A stretch of 64,000 bases of DNA from an uncultured Akkermansia sp. (GCA_949296365.1 CASFPZ010000002.1:48336-112335), one strand, 5' to 3'. Counted from the first letter of the stretch, positions 10,347 to 20,671 are shown. Made by a program: numbers and translations. Notes: generated by a model not told the origin, from the sequence alone.

Positions 10347-11444
10347 TTATTTTTCGGTTTTTGAGCGATTGGGGGCATTGGCCAATTTCAAATTGGGATC
10401 GACATCTTGTTCGAGAGGATGGAATTGGCCATGAATAGCGTGGTGATATGCTGCAAAAGCGATCATAGCGGCGTTATCAGTAGTCCATTGCGGTTGAGGC
10501 AGGATGAGTCTGATCCCTTTGCGGTAACATTGTTCAGACAGTTGCTGGCGCAATAAGGCATTACAGGAGACTCCGCCAGAAAGTGCCAATACACGATGTC
10601 CCGTTTTTTGGATAGCGCGGAAAGCTTTGATGGTGAGTGTATCGACAATAGCTTGACGCGCTGAGGCACAGAGATCGCATAGGACTCCGTCTGGAAGATC
10701 ATGAGGATCAGAGGAAGGTGTCAATTTGGGTAGAGTATAAAGTACGGCTGTTTTTAGACCAGAGAAACTGACATCGATTCCAGGATCTTTGATGAGCGCA
10801 CGAGGAAATTCAAAGGCTTTAGGGTTGCCTTTTTCGGCAAGCCGGTCGATTTCTGGACCTCCAGGGTAAGGAAGACCAAGCATTTTCCCAATTTTGTCGA
10901 ATGCTTCTCCGGCGGCATCATCTAAAGAACGACCGAGGAGTGTGTAATTGCCGAACCCCTGGACATCAATAAATAAAGTGTGTCCACCGGAGACGACTAA
11001 TGCTAGGTGTGGGATAATACCTTCTTCAAGACCGATAAATGGAGAGAGTAAATGACCCTCGAGATGATTAACTGAGACAAAAGGTTTTCCGGAGGCAGCG
11101 GAGAGGGCTTTTGCTGTGGTATTACCGACTAGGAGGGCTGACACAAGTCCGGGACCTGACGTAGCTGCAAATATATCGACTTGAGTGGGATCAATTTCTG
11201 CTTGATGGCATGCGTCTCGGATGAGGCGTGGAAGGGCAGTAGAGTGACATCGTGAAGCGAGTTCTGGCACAACGCCTCCGTATTCTCGGTGGAGGAGAAT
11301 TTGCGTTGAGATGACAGAGGCTAATAAACGAGGAGGGGTAAATGGCGATTGTGTTGTCCCGCGAATGATGGCGACGGCTGTTTCGTCGCAGGAAGATTCG
11401 ATGGCGAGGAGGGTGATTTCCTTTGAGGTGGTGCCAGTATCCAT
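10347..11444 (-). CDS. tsaD: tRNA N6-adenosine threonylcarbamoyltransferase TsaD
   Basis: TsaD transfers threonylcarbamoyl to A37 of ANN-decoding tRNAs, working with TsaB, TsaE and TsaC. The 365-residue protein has the ASKHA-fold signature AIESSCDETA, the metal-binding pair H127 and H131 (VNHLEGH), LVVSGGHT, LDDAAGEAFDKIGKMLG and a later LALSGGVSCNALLR. It follows clpX with a 27-base gap, so the two are probably co-transcribed. Length and motifs are normal. Confidence 0.95.
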   Translation of the reverse strand: MDTGTTSKEITLLAIESSCDETAVAIIRGTTQSPFTPPRLLASVISTQILLHREYGGVVPELASRCHSTALPRLIRDACHQAEIDPTQVDIFAATSGPGLVSALLVGNTTAKALSAASGKPFVSVNHLEGHLLSPFIGLEEGIIPHLALVVSGGHTLFIDVQGFGNYTLLGRSLDDAAGEAFDKIGKMLGLPYPGGPEIDRLAEKGNPKAFEFPRALIKDPGIDVSFSGLKTAVLYTLPKLTPSSDPHDLPDGVLCDLCASARQAIVDTLTIKAFRAIQKTGHRVLALSGGVSCNALLRQQLSEQCYRKGIRLILPQPQWTTDNAAMIAFAAYHHAIHGQFHPLEQDVDPNLKLANAPNRSKTEK

Positions 11445-11471
11445 AGAGCAAGAATGCCTGTTAAGGTAGAA

Positions 11472-12851
11472 TCAATCTTTTAATCCGATAGTTGGTTTCT
11501 TGCCTTTGGTGATAACTTCTTTGGTTATTGTTACAGATTCGACATTTTTCATGCTAGGAGCATCGAACATCACATCAAGCATTATTTCTTCAAAAATAGC
11601 ACGTAACGCTCGAGCTCCCGTGCCTCGTTCGACTGCTTTTTGAGCCATGGCTTTGAGAGCAGTAGGCTGGATGTTGAGCTGTACACCAGAGAGAGACAAT
11701 AATTTTGAATACTGCTTGACGAGGGCGTTTTTAGGTTCGGTAAGCAGGCGAACAAGTTGGTTCTCATCTAACGAGGTGAGAGCGGTAAAGATGGGGAAAC
11801 GTCCTACGAATTCGGGGATCATCCCGAATAAGAACAAATCTTCTGGCATGGCCTGGCTGAGGATTTCTTCTTCGGAGGCTTTTTTGCGGTTACGTTCGGC
11901 ATTGATGGCCGCGAATCCCATTTGACTGGAACCTAAACGTTTACGGATAATATCCTCAAGCCCTACGAAAGCTCCGCCACAGATAAAGAGGATTTTTTCT
12001 GTGTTGACTCGGATGTATTCTTGTTGGGGGTGTTTCCGGCCTCCCGAAGGCGGAACATTGCAGATCGTGCCCTCGACAATTTTGAGTAATGCTTGCTGAA
12101 CCCCTTCGCCAGAGACATCTCGTGTTACAGAGACATTTTGCGTTTTACGTCCAATTTTATCAATTTCATCGATGTAAATAATGCCTCGTTCTGCCTTTGC
12201 TACATCGAATTGCGCAGCTTGTAAAAGCCGTTGCACTACATTCTCTACGTCTTCTCCAACATATCCGGCTTCGGTTAAAGTTGTGGCGTCGACAATGCAG
12301 AACGGCACATCGAGAATTTTGGCTAGAGTTCGTGCTAAAAGTGTTTTCCCTGAACCAGTCGGCCCAGCCAGCATAATGTTTGATTTTTCAATTTCGACTT
12401 CGCTATCGTCTTGAGAATTGGCAACAGCATGTTGACGCAGGCGTTGATAGTGGTTGTAGACGGCAACAGAGAGAACTTTCTTTGCTCTAGTTTGTCCAAT
12501 GACGTAATCATCGAGGGCCTTGCAGAGTTCTGCGGGCGTGGGAAGCGGGCGATTCAGAAATGCATCGTCTCCATTTTGAGTTTGGCTGGGCCTGTCATCA
12601 TAACCTTCAAGGGAAACTGGGTGATTCCTCTGTAAAAATTTGGCAAGAGATTCAGGACGAAACCTGGCGACTATGTCGAGAATACGATCGCCTTCTTTTT
12701 CTCCAAGTTCTCTGAGAAAGACGGCAGAACAAGCAGCAGAACAATTGTTGCACATGCAAATTGTTTCTGTCATCTGGATGATTTTAGGAACCTCCTTTTC
12801 TGTCTTTCCGCAAAAGGAACACCGTAAATAAGATCGAGTGTGGCTAGGCAT
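11472..12851 (-). CDS. clpX: ATP-dependent unfoldase ClpX
   Basis: ClpX (459 residues) unfolds substrates and feeds them to ClpP. It has the N-terminal zinc-binding domain ([11 protein letters not shown] ... [10 protein letters not shown], about residues 11-45), a Walker A motif GPTGSGKT, a Walker B motif [10 protein letters not shown], the pore loop GYVGEDVE and sensor 2 GARALRAI. It lies 73 bases after clpP on the same strand. A longer than usual linker separates the zinc domain from the AAA+ module. Confidence 0.97.
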   Translation of the reverse strand: MPSHTRSYLRCSFCGKTEKEVPKIIQMTETICMCNNCSAACSAVFLRELGEKEGDRILDIVARFRPESLAKFLQRNHPVSLEGYDDRPSQTQNGDDAFLNRPLPTPAELCKALDDYVIGQTRAKKVLSVAVYNHYQRLRQHAVANSQDDSEVEIEKSNIMLAGPTGSGKTLLARTLAKILDVPFCIVDATTLTEAGYVGEDVENVVQRLLQAAQFDVAKAERGIIYIDEIDKIGRKTQNVSVTRDVSGEGVQQALLKIVEGTICNVPPSGGRKHPQQEYIRVNTEKILFICGGAFVGLEDIIRKRLGSSQMGFAAINAERNRKKASEEEILSQAMPEDLFLFGMIPEFVGRFPIFTALTSLDENQLVRLLTEPKNALVKQYSKLLSLSGVQLNIQPTALKAMAQKAVERGTGARALRAIFEEIMLDVMFDAPSMKNVESVTITKEVITKGKKPTIGLKD

Positions 12852-12924
12852 GAGTTGAATATAAAATCGAGTTGATCGGTGCCCTGGACAATAAAGACTA
12901 CCCAGGGGAAGCTATTGAATGAGT

Positions 12925-13584
12925 TTATCTGGCAGAAGGATCACTGTTTTTTTTCGTAGATACGAGTATTTGGTCGACTAAACCGTAAGCTACTGCTTCC
13001 TCGGCAGTCATATAATTGTCACGGTCGGCATCGTGTTCAATCTGTTCAATTGTTTTGCCAGAGTGTTTGGCCAAAATACCATTGAGGCGTTTTTTGAGAT
13101 TAAACATAAAACCTACCGTGCGTTCAACGTCTGAAGCTGTCCCTTGTGCTCCGCCCGAAACTTGGTGGATCATCACATGAGAATTAGGTAAACAAAAACG
13201 CTTGCCTTTGGTACCAGCTGACAATAGGACGGATCCCATTGAAGCTGCAATACCTAGACAGTACGTATTTACATCGCAGGATACAAACTGCATCGTATCG
13301 TAAATGGCTAATCCTGCTGTTACTGAACCTCCCGGAGAATTGATGTAAATGTGGATGTCCTTCTTGGGATCTGTCATCTGCAAAAACAATAATTGGGCAA
13401 TTACTGAATTGGCAACTGCATCGTCGATGCCAGAACCAATAAAAATGACTCGGTCTTTTAGTAGACGTGAATAAATATCAAAAGCTCGTTCGCCACGTCC
13501 ATCTTGTTCCACGACCATGGGAACATAATAGGAATTGCGTATGAGGTCATTTTTGTTGGCGCGAAAATCTGAATACATATTCAT
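12925..13584 (-). CDS. clpP: ATP-dependent Clp protease proteolytic subunit
   Basis: ClpP forms the tetradecameric serine-protease chamber. In this 219-residue protein the catalytic triad is S115 (in AASMGS), H140 (in VMIHQ) and an Asp near residue 189 (DADRDNYM). The oxyanion segment is [10 protein letters not shown]. The start [12 protein letters not shown] is the only plausible one. The upstream terminator after tig suggests that clpP-clpX-tsaD can be expressed separately from tig. Confidence 0.97.
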   Translation of the reverse strand: MNMYSDFRANKNDLIRNSYYVPMVVEQDGRGERAFDIYSRLLKDRVIFIGSGIDDAVANSVIAQLLFLQMTDPKKDIHIYINSPGGSVTAGLAIYDTMQFVSCDVNTYCLGIAASMGSVLLSAGTKGKRFCLPNSHVMIHQVSGGAQGTASDVERTVGFMFNLKKRLNGILAKHSGKTIEQIEHDADRDNYMTAEEAVAYGLVDQILVSTKKNSDPSAR

Positions 13585-13620
13585 CGGTAACTTGAGGGTT
13601 GTTTAATGGGGATTCAATAT

Positions 13621-13657
13621 GAAAAAGAGGAGACGGAAGCCAAGCTCCCATCTCCTC
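13621..13657 (-). terminator. Rho-independent terminator after tig
   Basis: On the reverse strand a 13-bp stem with two G-T pairs (arms 13645-13657 and 13627-13639) and a five-base loop is followed by a run of five T. It lies 34 bases past the tig stop codon and 37 bases before the clpP start. Confidence 0.8.
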
Positions 13658-13690
13658 CTGTAAAAACAGATTTAGGCTATGTGCTTGATC

Positions 13691-15100
13691 TTATTTGTCC
13701 CTGTTGTCCGTTTCGGTTTTTGCTGTTGGAGCTTCTGTGGTCGGAGCTTCATCGGCAGAGGTTTCAGTCGATGTTTCAACAGCCGGAGCCTCTGCTTCTT
13801 TTACTTTAGCGTTCTTTACAAGGAAGTCGAGCGTCTTGGCTGTCAGTATGCTCATGCGGATTCCTTGAATGCGGCCCTCCTTCTGTAATTGCTTAACGAA
13901 TGTTTTGGGGTTTTGCCTGGCATACTGAGCCTGCTTCATGATTTCCATGTATAGCTCTTGTTCGGAAACATTGATGTTTTCGAGGCGAGCGATTTCTAAC
14001 AGGAGGAAGTAAACTTGCAGGTTCCTGCGTGCGTCTTTCTTTGCATCTGCATCGATGGATTCTTTGAGTGGCTCAAGGTCTTCTGGGCTTGACACTTTGC
14101 CTTCTTCAAACATATCCTGAATGATCTGGTACTTGACATTGTATGTTTCGTTTTCAATCAATTGTTCAGGAATGTCGAAATCAATTTTTTCGGCAAGCAT
14201 TTCCGTGATTTGATCAGCGCGAGCGTTGTCGTTTTCGAGTTTCTTGCGTCTAACCAAGTCATTCTTCTGCATGGTTTTGAATTGTTCCAATGTCGTATCT
14301 GGCATGATACGTGCAACCAAGGCTTCATCTACAGCAGGAATAATTTGTTCGCGTACTTCTTTGATGGTTACATTGAAAGTAACATCTTTACCACGAAGGT
14401 CGGTAATGGGGAAGGTGTCTGGCATTGTGACTGTCACCTCTTTTGTATCACCGGCTTTCAAACCTGTTAAACCTGCTGCCAACCCGGGGACGAAACGATC
14501 ATCTTGCAGGCGCATCCAGTGATCGTTGCGGCCTTCGAGGAAACCAACGGGTTTACCAACTGCTTCTGCGGTGGGTACTCCATTAAGGGTCGTCTTGAAA
14601 TCGATCACAACAGTATCGCCTTCTTTAGATTCCCGTTCGACTGGTTCAAAATCCGAGAAATTACGGGCGATATTGTTAAGTGCTTCATCGACTTCTGCGT
14701 CAGTTACCTCATCAGAGAGCGCATCGATTTCTAACCCCTTGTATTCAGGAATTTCAAAATGCGGGACGATTGTCATTGTGGTTGTGATGACCATAGAACC
14801 ATCTTCCTGCGAATTGAATTCGGGTTTTCCGAAGCTCAGAACTCGTAGATCCAGATCTTTCTGCAATGCTTCCGCACAAGCAGCTTCGAACAAATCATTG
14901 CGCAGTTCTTCGGCGATTTCATTCTTAAAACGTTTGGCGATAATAGAAAAGGGGACCTTGCCGGGGCGAAAGCCGGGGAGTTTAGCATGGTTGGCATAGG
15001 ACTGAATAATAACATTGCGACGCGATGCCGTATCATCAGCTGATACGACTGCCTTTAACGCAGCCTGGCATTCAGGTTTGTTCTCAACGGTAATGTCCAT
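13691..15100 (-). CDS. tig: Trigger factor chaperone
   Basis: Trigger factor binds the ribosome exit tunnel and shields nascent chains. The 469-residue protein shows the ribosome-binding signature PGFRPGKVPF (about residues 44-53), a central FKBP-like peptidyl-prolyl isomerase domain (around KEGDTVVIDF ... LRGKDVTFNVTIKEV) and the helical C-domain. It ends in a roughly 40-residue Thr/Glu/Ala-rich low-complexity tail that is probably disordered. It precedes clpP and clpX, a common arrangement. Confidence 0.95.
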   Translation of the reverse strand: MDITVENKPECQAALKAVVSADDTASRRNVIIQSYANHAKLPGFRPGKVPFSIIAKRFKNEIAEELRNDLFEAACAEALQKDLDLRVLSFGKPEFNSQEDGSMVITTTMTIVPHFEIPEYKGLEIDALSDEVTDAEVDEALNNIARNFSDFEPVERESKEGDTVVIDFKTTLNGVPTAEAVGKPVGFLEGRNDHWMRLQDDRFVPGLAAGLTGLKAGDTKEVTVTMPDTFPITDLRGKDVTFNVTIKEVREQIIPAVDEALVARIMPDTTLEQFKTMQKNDLVRRKKLENDNARADQITEMLAEKIDFDIPEQLIENETYNVKYQIIQDMFEEGKVSSPEDLEPLKESIDADAKKDARRNLQVYFLLLEIARLENINVSEQELYMEIMKQAQYARQNPKTFVKQLQKEGRIQGIRMSILTAKTLDFLVKNAKVKEAEAPAVETSTETSADEAPTTEAPTAKTETDNRDK

Positions 15101-15187
15101 AATATGGTGTGGATAAGAAATATTTCCTCTGAATCGGTCAGTAAACCGGTATAGTACCCCGTAAAAAGCGTAAATTACGGCGGGGAG

Positions 15188-15216
15188 ACAGTAAAACGTA
15201 GCTATCTCCCTGACAA
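15188..15216 (-). promoter_or_regulatory. Candidate promoter for tig
   Basis: Reverse-strand boxes TTGTCA (15211-15216) and TACTGT (15188-15193) are separated by 17 bases, about 90 bases upstream of the tig start. The match to the sigma70 consensus is good in the -35 and fair in the -10. Confidence 0.5.
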
Positions 15217-15277
15217 GAGCCTAAAAAGTAGATGACACGATTGGCAGGTAAAAATGAGGGCAGGCGCATTTCGTGCC

Positions 15278-15307
15278 TTGACTAGGAACACGGAAAAGTC
15301 CTCAATA
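15278..15307 (+). promoter_or_regulatory. Candidate promoter for bamA operon
   Basis: TTGACT (15278-15283) and TCAATA (15302-15307) are 18 bases apart, about 50 bases upstream of the bamA ATG. The -35 is good and the -10 is weak, so this is tentative. Confidence 0.35.
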
Positions 15308-15359
15308 CGTCGTCGTTATTGTTTTGCCCTCTACCTATTACGTATCCCAGACTGATTTT

Positions 15360-17813
15360 ATGTCCCTGACCCATTATTGTAAAAAGGCTTGTTCCGTTTT
15401 AGCTGTGTCTCCTCTGCTGGCCAGTACAGCAGCGCAAGAAGCAGCGCCAATGCCAGAAACTCTTTCCCAGCCTGCTCCCTTTTCTGGACGAGTGATGTCT
15501 CGCGAGGAAGTAATGAAGGAGTTAGGTCCAACGACAGGACTTTTTTCGGCAGATGCAGCTTACAAGGATTATACGGTGTCCGATGTCGTGGTTCGTTACA
15601 AAGGCTCTGGTGGTCAAGTAGACCGTTCGCGCATTCTTGACCGCATTGCCACTCGCCGTGGTAGTAAATATAATGCCGATGTTGTCAATCGCGACCTGGA
15701 GCGTCTTGTCGAAGATGGCCTTGTTTCTGGGGATACGGTTGTGATTGCAGAGCCGACGGGAGGTAATTCTGTCCGAGTTGTGTTTGAAGTCAGTTCTCAG
15801 AAGTTAATGGGTGGTGTTGGGTTTACGGGTAATTCTTCATTTGACTCTGACGATTTGGCTGAAGAAACTGGTTTAGTAGGTGGACAGGTCCTCAGTGATC
15901 TTGCTATTAGTGAGGCGATCACCAAACTGCGTCGGTACTACCAGGATTCTCGTTATCCCGACGCGGTCATTCAATACCGTTTTATCCCAACTCCTCGAGA
16001 GGGGTATGTCGATGTGATTTTTGATATTCAGGAAGGTAAGCACATCAATGTGACTGATATTGATTTTACTGGCAATACTCATTACGATGACAAGCAGCTT
16101 CGCAATGTTCTTGAAACGAAGGAACGCGGTTGGCTTACTTGGATTACAAAATCCGGCATGATGGATCGTGAACGATGGGAAGACGATCTAGCGGCTCTTG
16201 TCAGTTTTTACCGCAATGAGGGTTATCTCCGTGCTCGTATTGTCAAAGTCGAACAATACGTTAACGAATCAGACAATGATCAAGATCTTCGTTTTAATAT
16301 TGTGATTGATGAAGGTAAGCGCTATCGCGTGCGAAACGTTGCTTTCGGACCAACTAAGGTCTTTACCGCAGAAGAGCTTGTCCCGGGTCTTAGCATGTAC
16401 AATGGGGATGCTTATTCAGGGCAGAAGGTTGCTGACGACGTCACGATGATCCGGCGTTACTATGGTTCTCGCGGTTACGCCGACGCTTCGGTTTCTCCCG
16501 ACATTCAGGAAGTTGGGACCGATGCTAATGGTTATGGATTGATTGACATAGTTTACCGTATTGAAGAAGGGGACCACTACCGGGTTGGCAATATTTCCAT
16601 TACTGGCAATACAAAATCAAAAGACTACGTTATCCGCCGCGAATTGCCGTTGCAGTCGAATGATCCCCTGAATACTGTCGATTTGGAAATTGCTCAAAAA
16701 CGGTTGAATAACCTTAATTATTACGATGATGTTTCTGTTCAGCAAGCAAGCTCGCTGAGGCCGGGGTACCGCGACGTCAATATTGAAGTAACAGAACGCC
16801 GTACCGGCACGTTCAATATTGGTGTGGCTTTTTCATCAGTGGAGAGTGTTTACTTATTTGCTGGGGTAACTCAATCGAACTTTGATTTGTACGACTGGAA
16901 CAGTTTTGTTGGTGGTGGTCAGCGTTTTGCTCTCAATACTCGTATTGGTTCCGAAACCAAGGATGCAACATTATCTTGGCTTGACCCTTGGTTCCTCGAT
17001 CGGCAGTTGGCTTTCGAAACGAGTCTTTTCTATGCAGATTCAACTTATTACTCCGATTTTTACGATCAGGTTAACTATGGTTTCGCGGTTTCTCTGCGTA
17101 AACCTTTAGGTGATCTTGACTCAATCAAGCTCGAATACCGTCTAGAAAACTATTCAATCGACACCCACTATGGGGCCCCGCTTTACTTCTTATCGGAGGA
17201 CGGGGATTCTGTACGTAGCCACATCGAATTGTCCTACCGCTATGACAGCCGAGATGCACAGATTTTCCCTCGAAAAGGTGGTAAATTCGAGGTTCTTGCA
17301 GGTTATTCTGGTTTAGGTGGCGACGCCAAAACCTACAACTTGGGCATTAACTTTGCCTATTATTGGAATTTGAGGTGGGATACCATTTTCAGTATCAACG
17401 GTGGCCTGGCGACTGTCAAGGGAGTCGACGACGATTATGTGCCTATTTACGAGCGTCTCTACTTGGGCGGGCCTTACAACATGCGTGGGTTCCGCTTCCG
17501 GGATGTAGGTGTTCATGACGAGATATTGACGGGTGATGAAACAATGGGGGGGCGTTCCTCTGCTTATTGCCAGTTCGAACTTTCGATTCCGGTGATCGAA
17601 GAAGTTCGCGTTGCTGTCTTTTACGATATTGGTTTCATCCATGAAGACGCATTTGATTTTTCTGGCGATACAGTTGCTTCTGACTTCGGTGTTGGTTTGC
17701 GCTTGAATATGCCCATGGGACCTCTGGCTGTCGACTACGCTATACCGATTCAGACGGGCAACGCAATTGACAGCAATGGCCGATTCCAGTTTTATCTGAA
17801 CTATTCGTACTAA
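15360..17813 (+). CDS. bamA: Outer membrane protein assembly factor BamA
   Basis: BamA inserts beta-barrel proteins into the outer membrane. The ATG at 15360 is preferred over a TTG 36 bases upstream because it begins a signal peptide (MSLTHYCKK plus a hydrophobic stretch, with cleavage near STAAQ-EA). Five POTRA-type repeats are suggested by recurring segments such as VGFTGNSSFD, IDFTGNTHYD and ISITGNTKSK. The barrel holds the conserved lid motif MRGFRFRDVG and ends in an aromatic residue (YLNYSY). The mature part is normal length. It heads a forward-strand group with three downstream genes. Confidence 0.95.
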   Translation: MSLTHYCKKACSVLAVSPLLASTAAQEAAPMPETLSQPAPFSGRVMSREEVMKELGPTTGLFSADAAYKDYTVSDVVVRYKGSGGQVDRSRILDRIATRRGSKYNADVVNRDLERLVEDGLVSGDTVVIAEPTGGNSVRVVFEVSSQKLMGGVGFTGNSSFDSDDLAEETGLVGGQVLSDLAISEAITKLRRYYQDSRYPDAVIQYRFIPTPREGYVDVIFDIQEGKHINVTDIDFTGNTHYDDKQLRNVLETKERGWLTWITKSGMMDRERWEDDLAALVSFYRNEGYLRARIVKVEQYVNESDNDQDLRFNIVIDEGKRYRVRNVAFGPTKVFTAEELVPGLSMYNGDAYSGQKVADDVTMIRRYYGSRGYADASVSPDIQEVGTDANGYGLIDIVYRIEEGDHYRVGNISITGNTKSKDYVIRRELPLQSNDPLNTVDLEIAQKRLNNLNYYDDVSVQQASSLRPGYRDVNIEVTERRTGTFNIGVAFSSVESVYLFAGVTQSNFDLYDWNSFVGGGQRFALNTRIGSETKDATLSWLDPWFLDRQLAFETSLFYADSTYYSDFYDQVNYGFAVSLRKPLGDLDSIKLEYRLENYSIDTHYGAPLYFLSEDGDSVRSHIELSYRYDSRDAQIFPRKGGKFEVLAGYSGLGGDAKTYNLGINFAYYWNLRWDTIFSINGGLATVKGVDDDYVPIYERLYLGGPYNMRGFRFRDVGVHDEILTGDETMGGRSSAYCQFELSIPVIEEVRVAVFYDIGFIHEDAFDFSGDTVASDFGVGLRLNMPMGPLAVDYAIPIQTGNAIDSNGRFQFYLNYSY

Positions 17814-17863
17814 TAATAAGACTAGGCGAATGATTTTTTGACTCCCATATCCGTGCTAAAACT

Positions 17864-18652
17864 ATGAACAAGACTCGGATCCTCATTTTAGCTGTATTGG
17901 TCCTCTGCCTTTTGGGCTTGGGTAGTCTTTTTGTTTGGAATTCGATCAGATTACAAGAGGTACAAGCCCAGCAGGAAGAAGCAAAACAGCTCGAAACAAT
18001 CGAACAAAAGCAAGCGGAGGTGGAAAAACTCCGCAACCAGCATCGTTCACCGCTGGAACGAGAGTCCGGTTCGTTTCAGCAGGGGAGAAGTAATGCTGTT
18101 CCGGGTACATCGACAAACTCGGGCGCCCAAGAAACCGACCAAGATAAAATCAAAGCGCTTGAAGCTGAAATTGAACGATTGAAGAATCAAAAGGATCTCG
18201 CAGAAGAAGAAAAAGCTGTCATTGAATCACATGAAGCCGGGCAGAAGAACCCTAAACTGAAAGAGGTTAATCAGGTGATGGATGCACGCCTTGTTGGAAA
18301 AGTGGAATTTTATGACCGCGAGCAGAATTTGCTCGTTTTCAAACCTATTGGCCAACCAGGGCTCAAAAATGATCAAGAATTGGCAATTCGTCGGCGAGGA
18401 GCTATTTTTGTAACGATTGTGCTTGATGAACTTGATTCGGAATCCGGTGCGTGGACTGCTGAAGTGAAACGTAACGATCTCTATGATAAGAATACTCAGA
18501 CTTCTGTTGAAGTAGGAGATGAAATTATCATTCCGCCACCAACATTTCAGACAGAGTTGCCAGAACTCAAGATGAATCCGCTGAACACCAATCTCCCTCC
18601 TATTCCGATGGAGCCTGATTATACGGTTGATCCTTTGAAAGAGACCCATTAA
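17864..18652 (+). CDS. Membrane-anchored coiled-coil protein, function unknown
   Basis: This 262-residue protein has one N-terminal membrane segment (residues 5-26, TRILILAVLVLCLLGLGSLF). A Gln/Glu/Lys-rich predicted coiled coil follows (about residues 27-130, interrupted by a Ser/Gly/Asn-rich linker), then a compact region (about 140-225: VGKVEFYDREQNLLVFKPIG ... VEVGDEIIIPPP) resembling a small beta domain, then a Pro-rich end. It most likely projects into the periplasm. The place after bamA is where many bacteria have the coiled-coil chaperone skp, but no Skp similarity is recognised. Confidence 0.8.
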   Translation: MNKTRILILAVLVLCLLGLGSLFVWNSIRLQEVQAQQEEAKQLETIEQKQAEVEKLRNQHRSPLERESGSFQQGRSNAVPGTSTNSGAQETDQDKIKALEAEIERLKNQKDLAEEEKAVIESHEAGQKNPKLKEVNQVMDARLVGKVEFYDREQNLLVFKPIGQPGLKNDQELAIRRRGAIFVTIVLDELDSESGAWTAEVKRNDLYDKNTQTSVEVGDEIIIPPPTFQTELPELKMNPLNTNLPPIPMEPDYTVDPLKETH

Positions 18653-18720
18653 TTATGGTTGAGATCTGAAGAAAAGATTGCTTAGAAGTTCCTCCTTATT
18701 ACCTTATTATTCTGTCAGCC

Positions 18721-19659
18721 GTGCATTTTCTCGATATGCTTGCTGCCCATACCGGGCCAACGTTTTCCTTTGAATTCTTCCCTCCCAAAAACCAAGAGGC
18801 GGCCGTTCAGTTATATCAGACAATTAAAGAACTCGAGGACTATAAACCGGCTTTTGTGAGTGTAACTTATGGTGCAGGTGGTTCTACGCGGGAGTTGACG
18901 CGAGAAGTAGTCATGCGTATTCACGAGCAAACTAACCTGTTGACTGTCGCTCATCTTACTTGTGTCAAACATACAAAAGAAGAGATTGATCATGTGCTCA
19001 TGCGTTATGCTAAGGCTGGAGTGACTGCTGTGTTGGCATTGAGGGGAGACCCTCCTCGAGACATGCCTGGATATGACCGTTCGCAAGATGCCTATCAGCA
19101 TGCGGCTGGGCTCGTGGCTGCCATCCGTGCTTTTAGTTCTTCAGGAGCTTGCCCGGATCCTCGTGGCTTTGCTATTGGCGTAGCAGGGTTCCCGGAAGGC
19201 CATCCTGAGATGCCCAATCGGTTGTTGGAAATGGACTACCTCAAAGCAAAGGTCGACGCGGGTGCTAATTACATTTGTACTCAGCTTTTCTTTGATAATC
19301 ATGCCTTTTTTGATTATCGAGAACGTTGCGCTTTAGCTGGTATTAACGTTCCCATTTTGGCAGGGATTATGCCTATTACTAGTTTGGCGGGTTTATACCG
19401 TATGGCTGAACTGTCTGGCGGTACTTGTTTCCCAGCTCGGCTTCTTAAAGCGTTAAAACGGGCGGGTAATGATCCAGAGGCTATCCGAGAAGTGGGTATT
19501 CAGTATGCCTCTGCCCAATGCGCAGAACTTCTTGATAATGGGGTGGACGGTATTCATTTTTATACACTTAATCAATCTGGCGCTACGCGCCGTATCTACC
19601 GTAATCTGGGACTCAAAGATTCTTGTCAGTTGATGCAAGCGAACGGTACGTCCCAGTAA
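18721..19659 (+). CDS. metF: Methylenetetrahydrofolate reductase
   Basis: MetF reduces 5,10-methylene-THF to 5-methyl-THF for methionine synthesis, using FAD. The TIM-barrel landmarks are TFSFEFFPPKN (catalytic Glu), VSVTYGAGGSTR, LTCVKHTKEEI, LRGDPPRD, GVAGFPEGHPE and CTQLFFDN. The start used is GTG at 18721 (312 residues); an ATG 15 bases downstream is an alternative that also retains all motifs. It lies between two membrane-anchored proteins of unknown role. Confidence 0.95.
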   Translation: MHFLDMLAAHTGPTFSFEFFPPKNQEAAVQLYQTIKELEDYKPAFVSVTYGAGGSTRELTREVVMRIHEQTNLLTVAHLTCVKHTKEEIDHVLMRYAKAGVTAVLALRGDPPRDMPGYDRSQDAYQHAAGLVAAIRAFSSSGACPDPRGFAIGVAGFPEGHPEMPNRLLEMDYLKAKVDAGANYICTQLFFDNHAFFDYRERCALAGINVPILAGIMPITSLAGLYRMAELSGGTCFPARLLKALKRAGNDPEAIREVGIQYASAQCAELLDNGVDGIHFYTLNQSGATRRIYRNLGLKDSCQLMQANGTSQ

Positions 19660-19735
19660 GATTTGCTTAGATGAACGAAAACATCATTGATTTTGCTCAT
19701 TATTACAATTAAGACTAATCCCTGTCTAAATATTT

Positions 19736-20584
19736 ATGAACAAGAGTCCCCAAAACGTTGACGATCTATTTACAGCAGAAGGAGTGCGCCCAGTTGCAGA
19801 AATCGAAGTAGGGCCAACCAAACATGAAAAATTCCTCGATCAGAATTATAAAAAAATCGCGCTTGCCGTCATAGGCATCGGTCTCGTATGTAGTGGATTT
19901 ATCGTTTGGAATGGTATTGCTCGCGATAAGGAACTTACAGCAGGAAATCTTCTTGTTCAGACGCTTGACCCAAATGGCCAAATTAATGAGGACAAGCTTC
20001 ACCAGATTACGTCTAGTTATGCTGGTACGGATTCAGCTGTTACAGCCGCGTATCTTGAAGCTCTTGCTCTTTGGAACCAAGGGAAAGACAAAGAAGGCTG
20101 CGCTAAAATGGAAGCTTTTATTCAAAGTGTTCCATCTCCCGAGTGGGTAAATCAAGCTTCCGTTATTCTAGGGAGTCATTATATGAAATCTGGTCAACTC
20201 GCTGATGCTGAACGCCTTTTCAAATCTATAGTAGATCTTCAGCAAAAAGGCCTTTATTCGCCGCTTGCCTATCTTAGCCTGGGTGATATTGCCCGTAGTA
20301 AAGGCGATTATGCCACGGCAAAACGTTATTACGATGATCTTGCCACTCTCTTCCCTGAGAGTAATTTCGTCATTTCTCAGCTTGGTTTGCCTGCTCGTCG
20401 TGAACTCCTCGAAGTCAAGGCTCCAGAGAAAGTGGCACCACCTGCAACGGTAAAGAAAGATGCCGGTACAAAAACTGCGGCAGAGACTGCTAAACAACCG
20501 GTCTCTTCTGATTCGGCAACGGGTAAATCGGAACAACCATCCGAATCTTCTCAGCCCACGCAACCTGCAGCCCCACAGCAATAG
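19736..20584 (+). CDS. Membrane-anchored TPR-like protein (YfgM/BamD-like)
   Basis: The 282-residue protein has a short cytoplasmic N-terminus, one membrane span (about residues 40-60, IALAVIGIGLVCSGFIVWNG) and helical repeats resembling TPRs (about 95-220, with QASVILGSHYMKSGQLADAERLFKSI and AYLSLGDIARSKGDYATAKRYYDDL). A Pro/Lys/Ser-rich disordered tail follows. The organisation recalls YfgM, a SecYEG-associated ancillary chaperone, and tol-pal/Bam-linked TPR proteins. With bamA in the same forward group, a role in envelope biogenesis is a reasonable inference. Confidence 0.75.
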   Translation: MNKSPQNVDDLFTAEGVRPVAEIEVGPTKHEKFLDQNYKKIALAVIGIGLVCSGFIVWNGIARDKELTAGNLLVQTLDPNGQINEDKLHQITSSYAGTDSAVTAAYLEALALWNQGKDKEGCAKMEAFIQSVPSPEWVNQASVILGSHYMKSGQLADAERLFKSIVDLQQKGLYSPLAYLSLGDIARSKGDYATAKRYYDDLATLFPESNFVISQLGLPARRELLEVKAPEKVAPPATVKKDAGTKTAAETAKQPVSSDSATGKSEQPSESSQPTQPAAPQQ

Positions 20585-20629
20585 ATCTTTAGAAATAGAC
20601 AATACGGATTTACCTTCTCTATAGTTATA

Positions 20630-20671
20630 ATCCTCTCCTTGGGTTCTGTCCCAAGGAGAGGATTTGTTTTT
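20630..20671 (+). terminator. Rho-independent terminator of bamA-metF group
   Basis: A 14-bp perfect stem (20630-20643 and 20650-20663) with a six-base loop is followed by a T-rich run. It lies 46 bases after the TPR gene and ends the forward-strand group. Confidence 0.92.
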
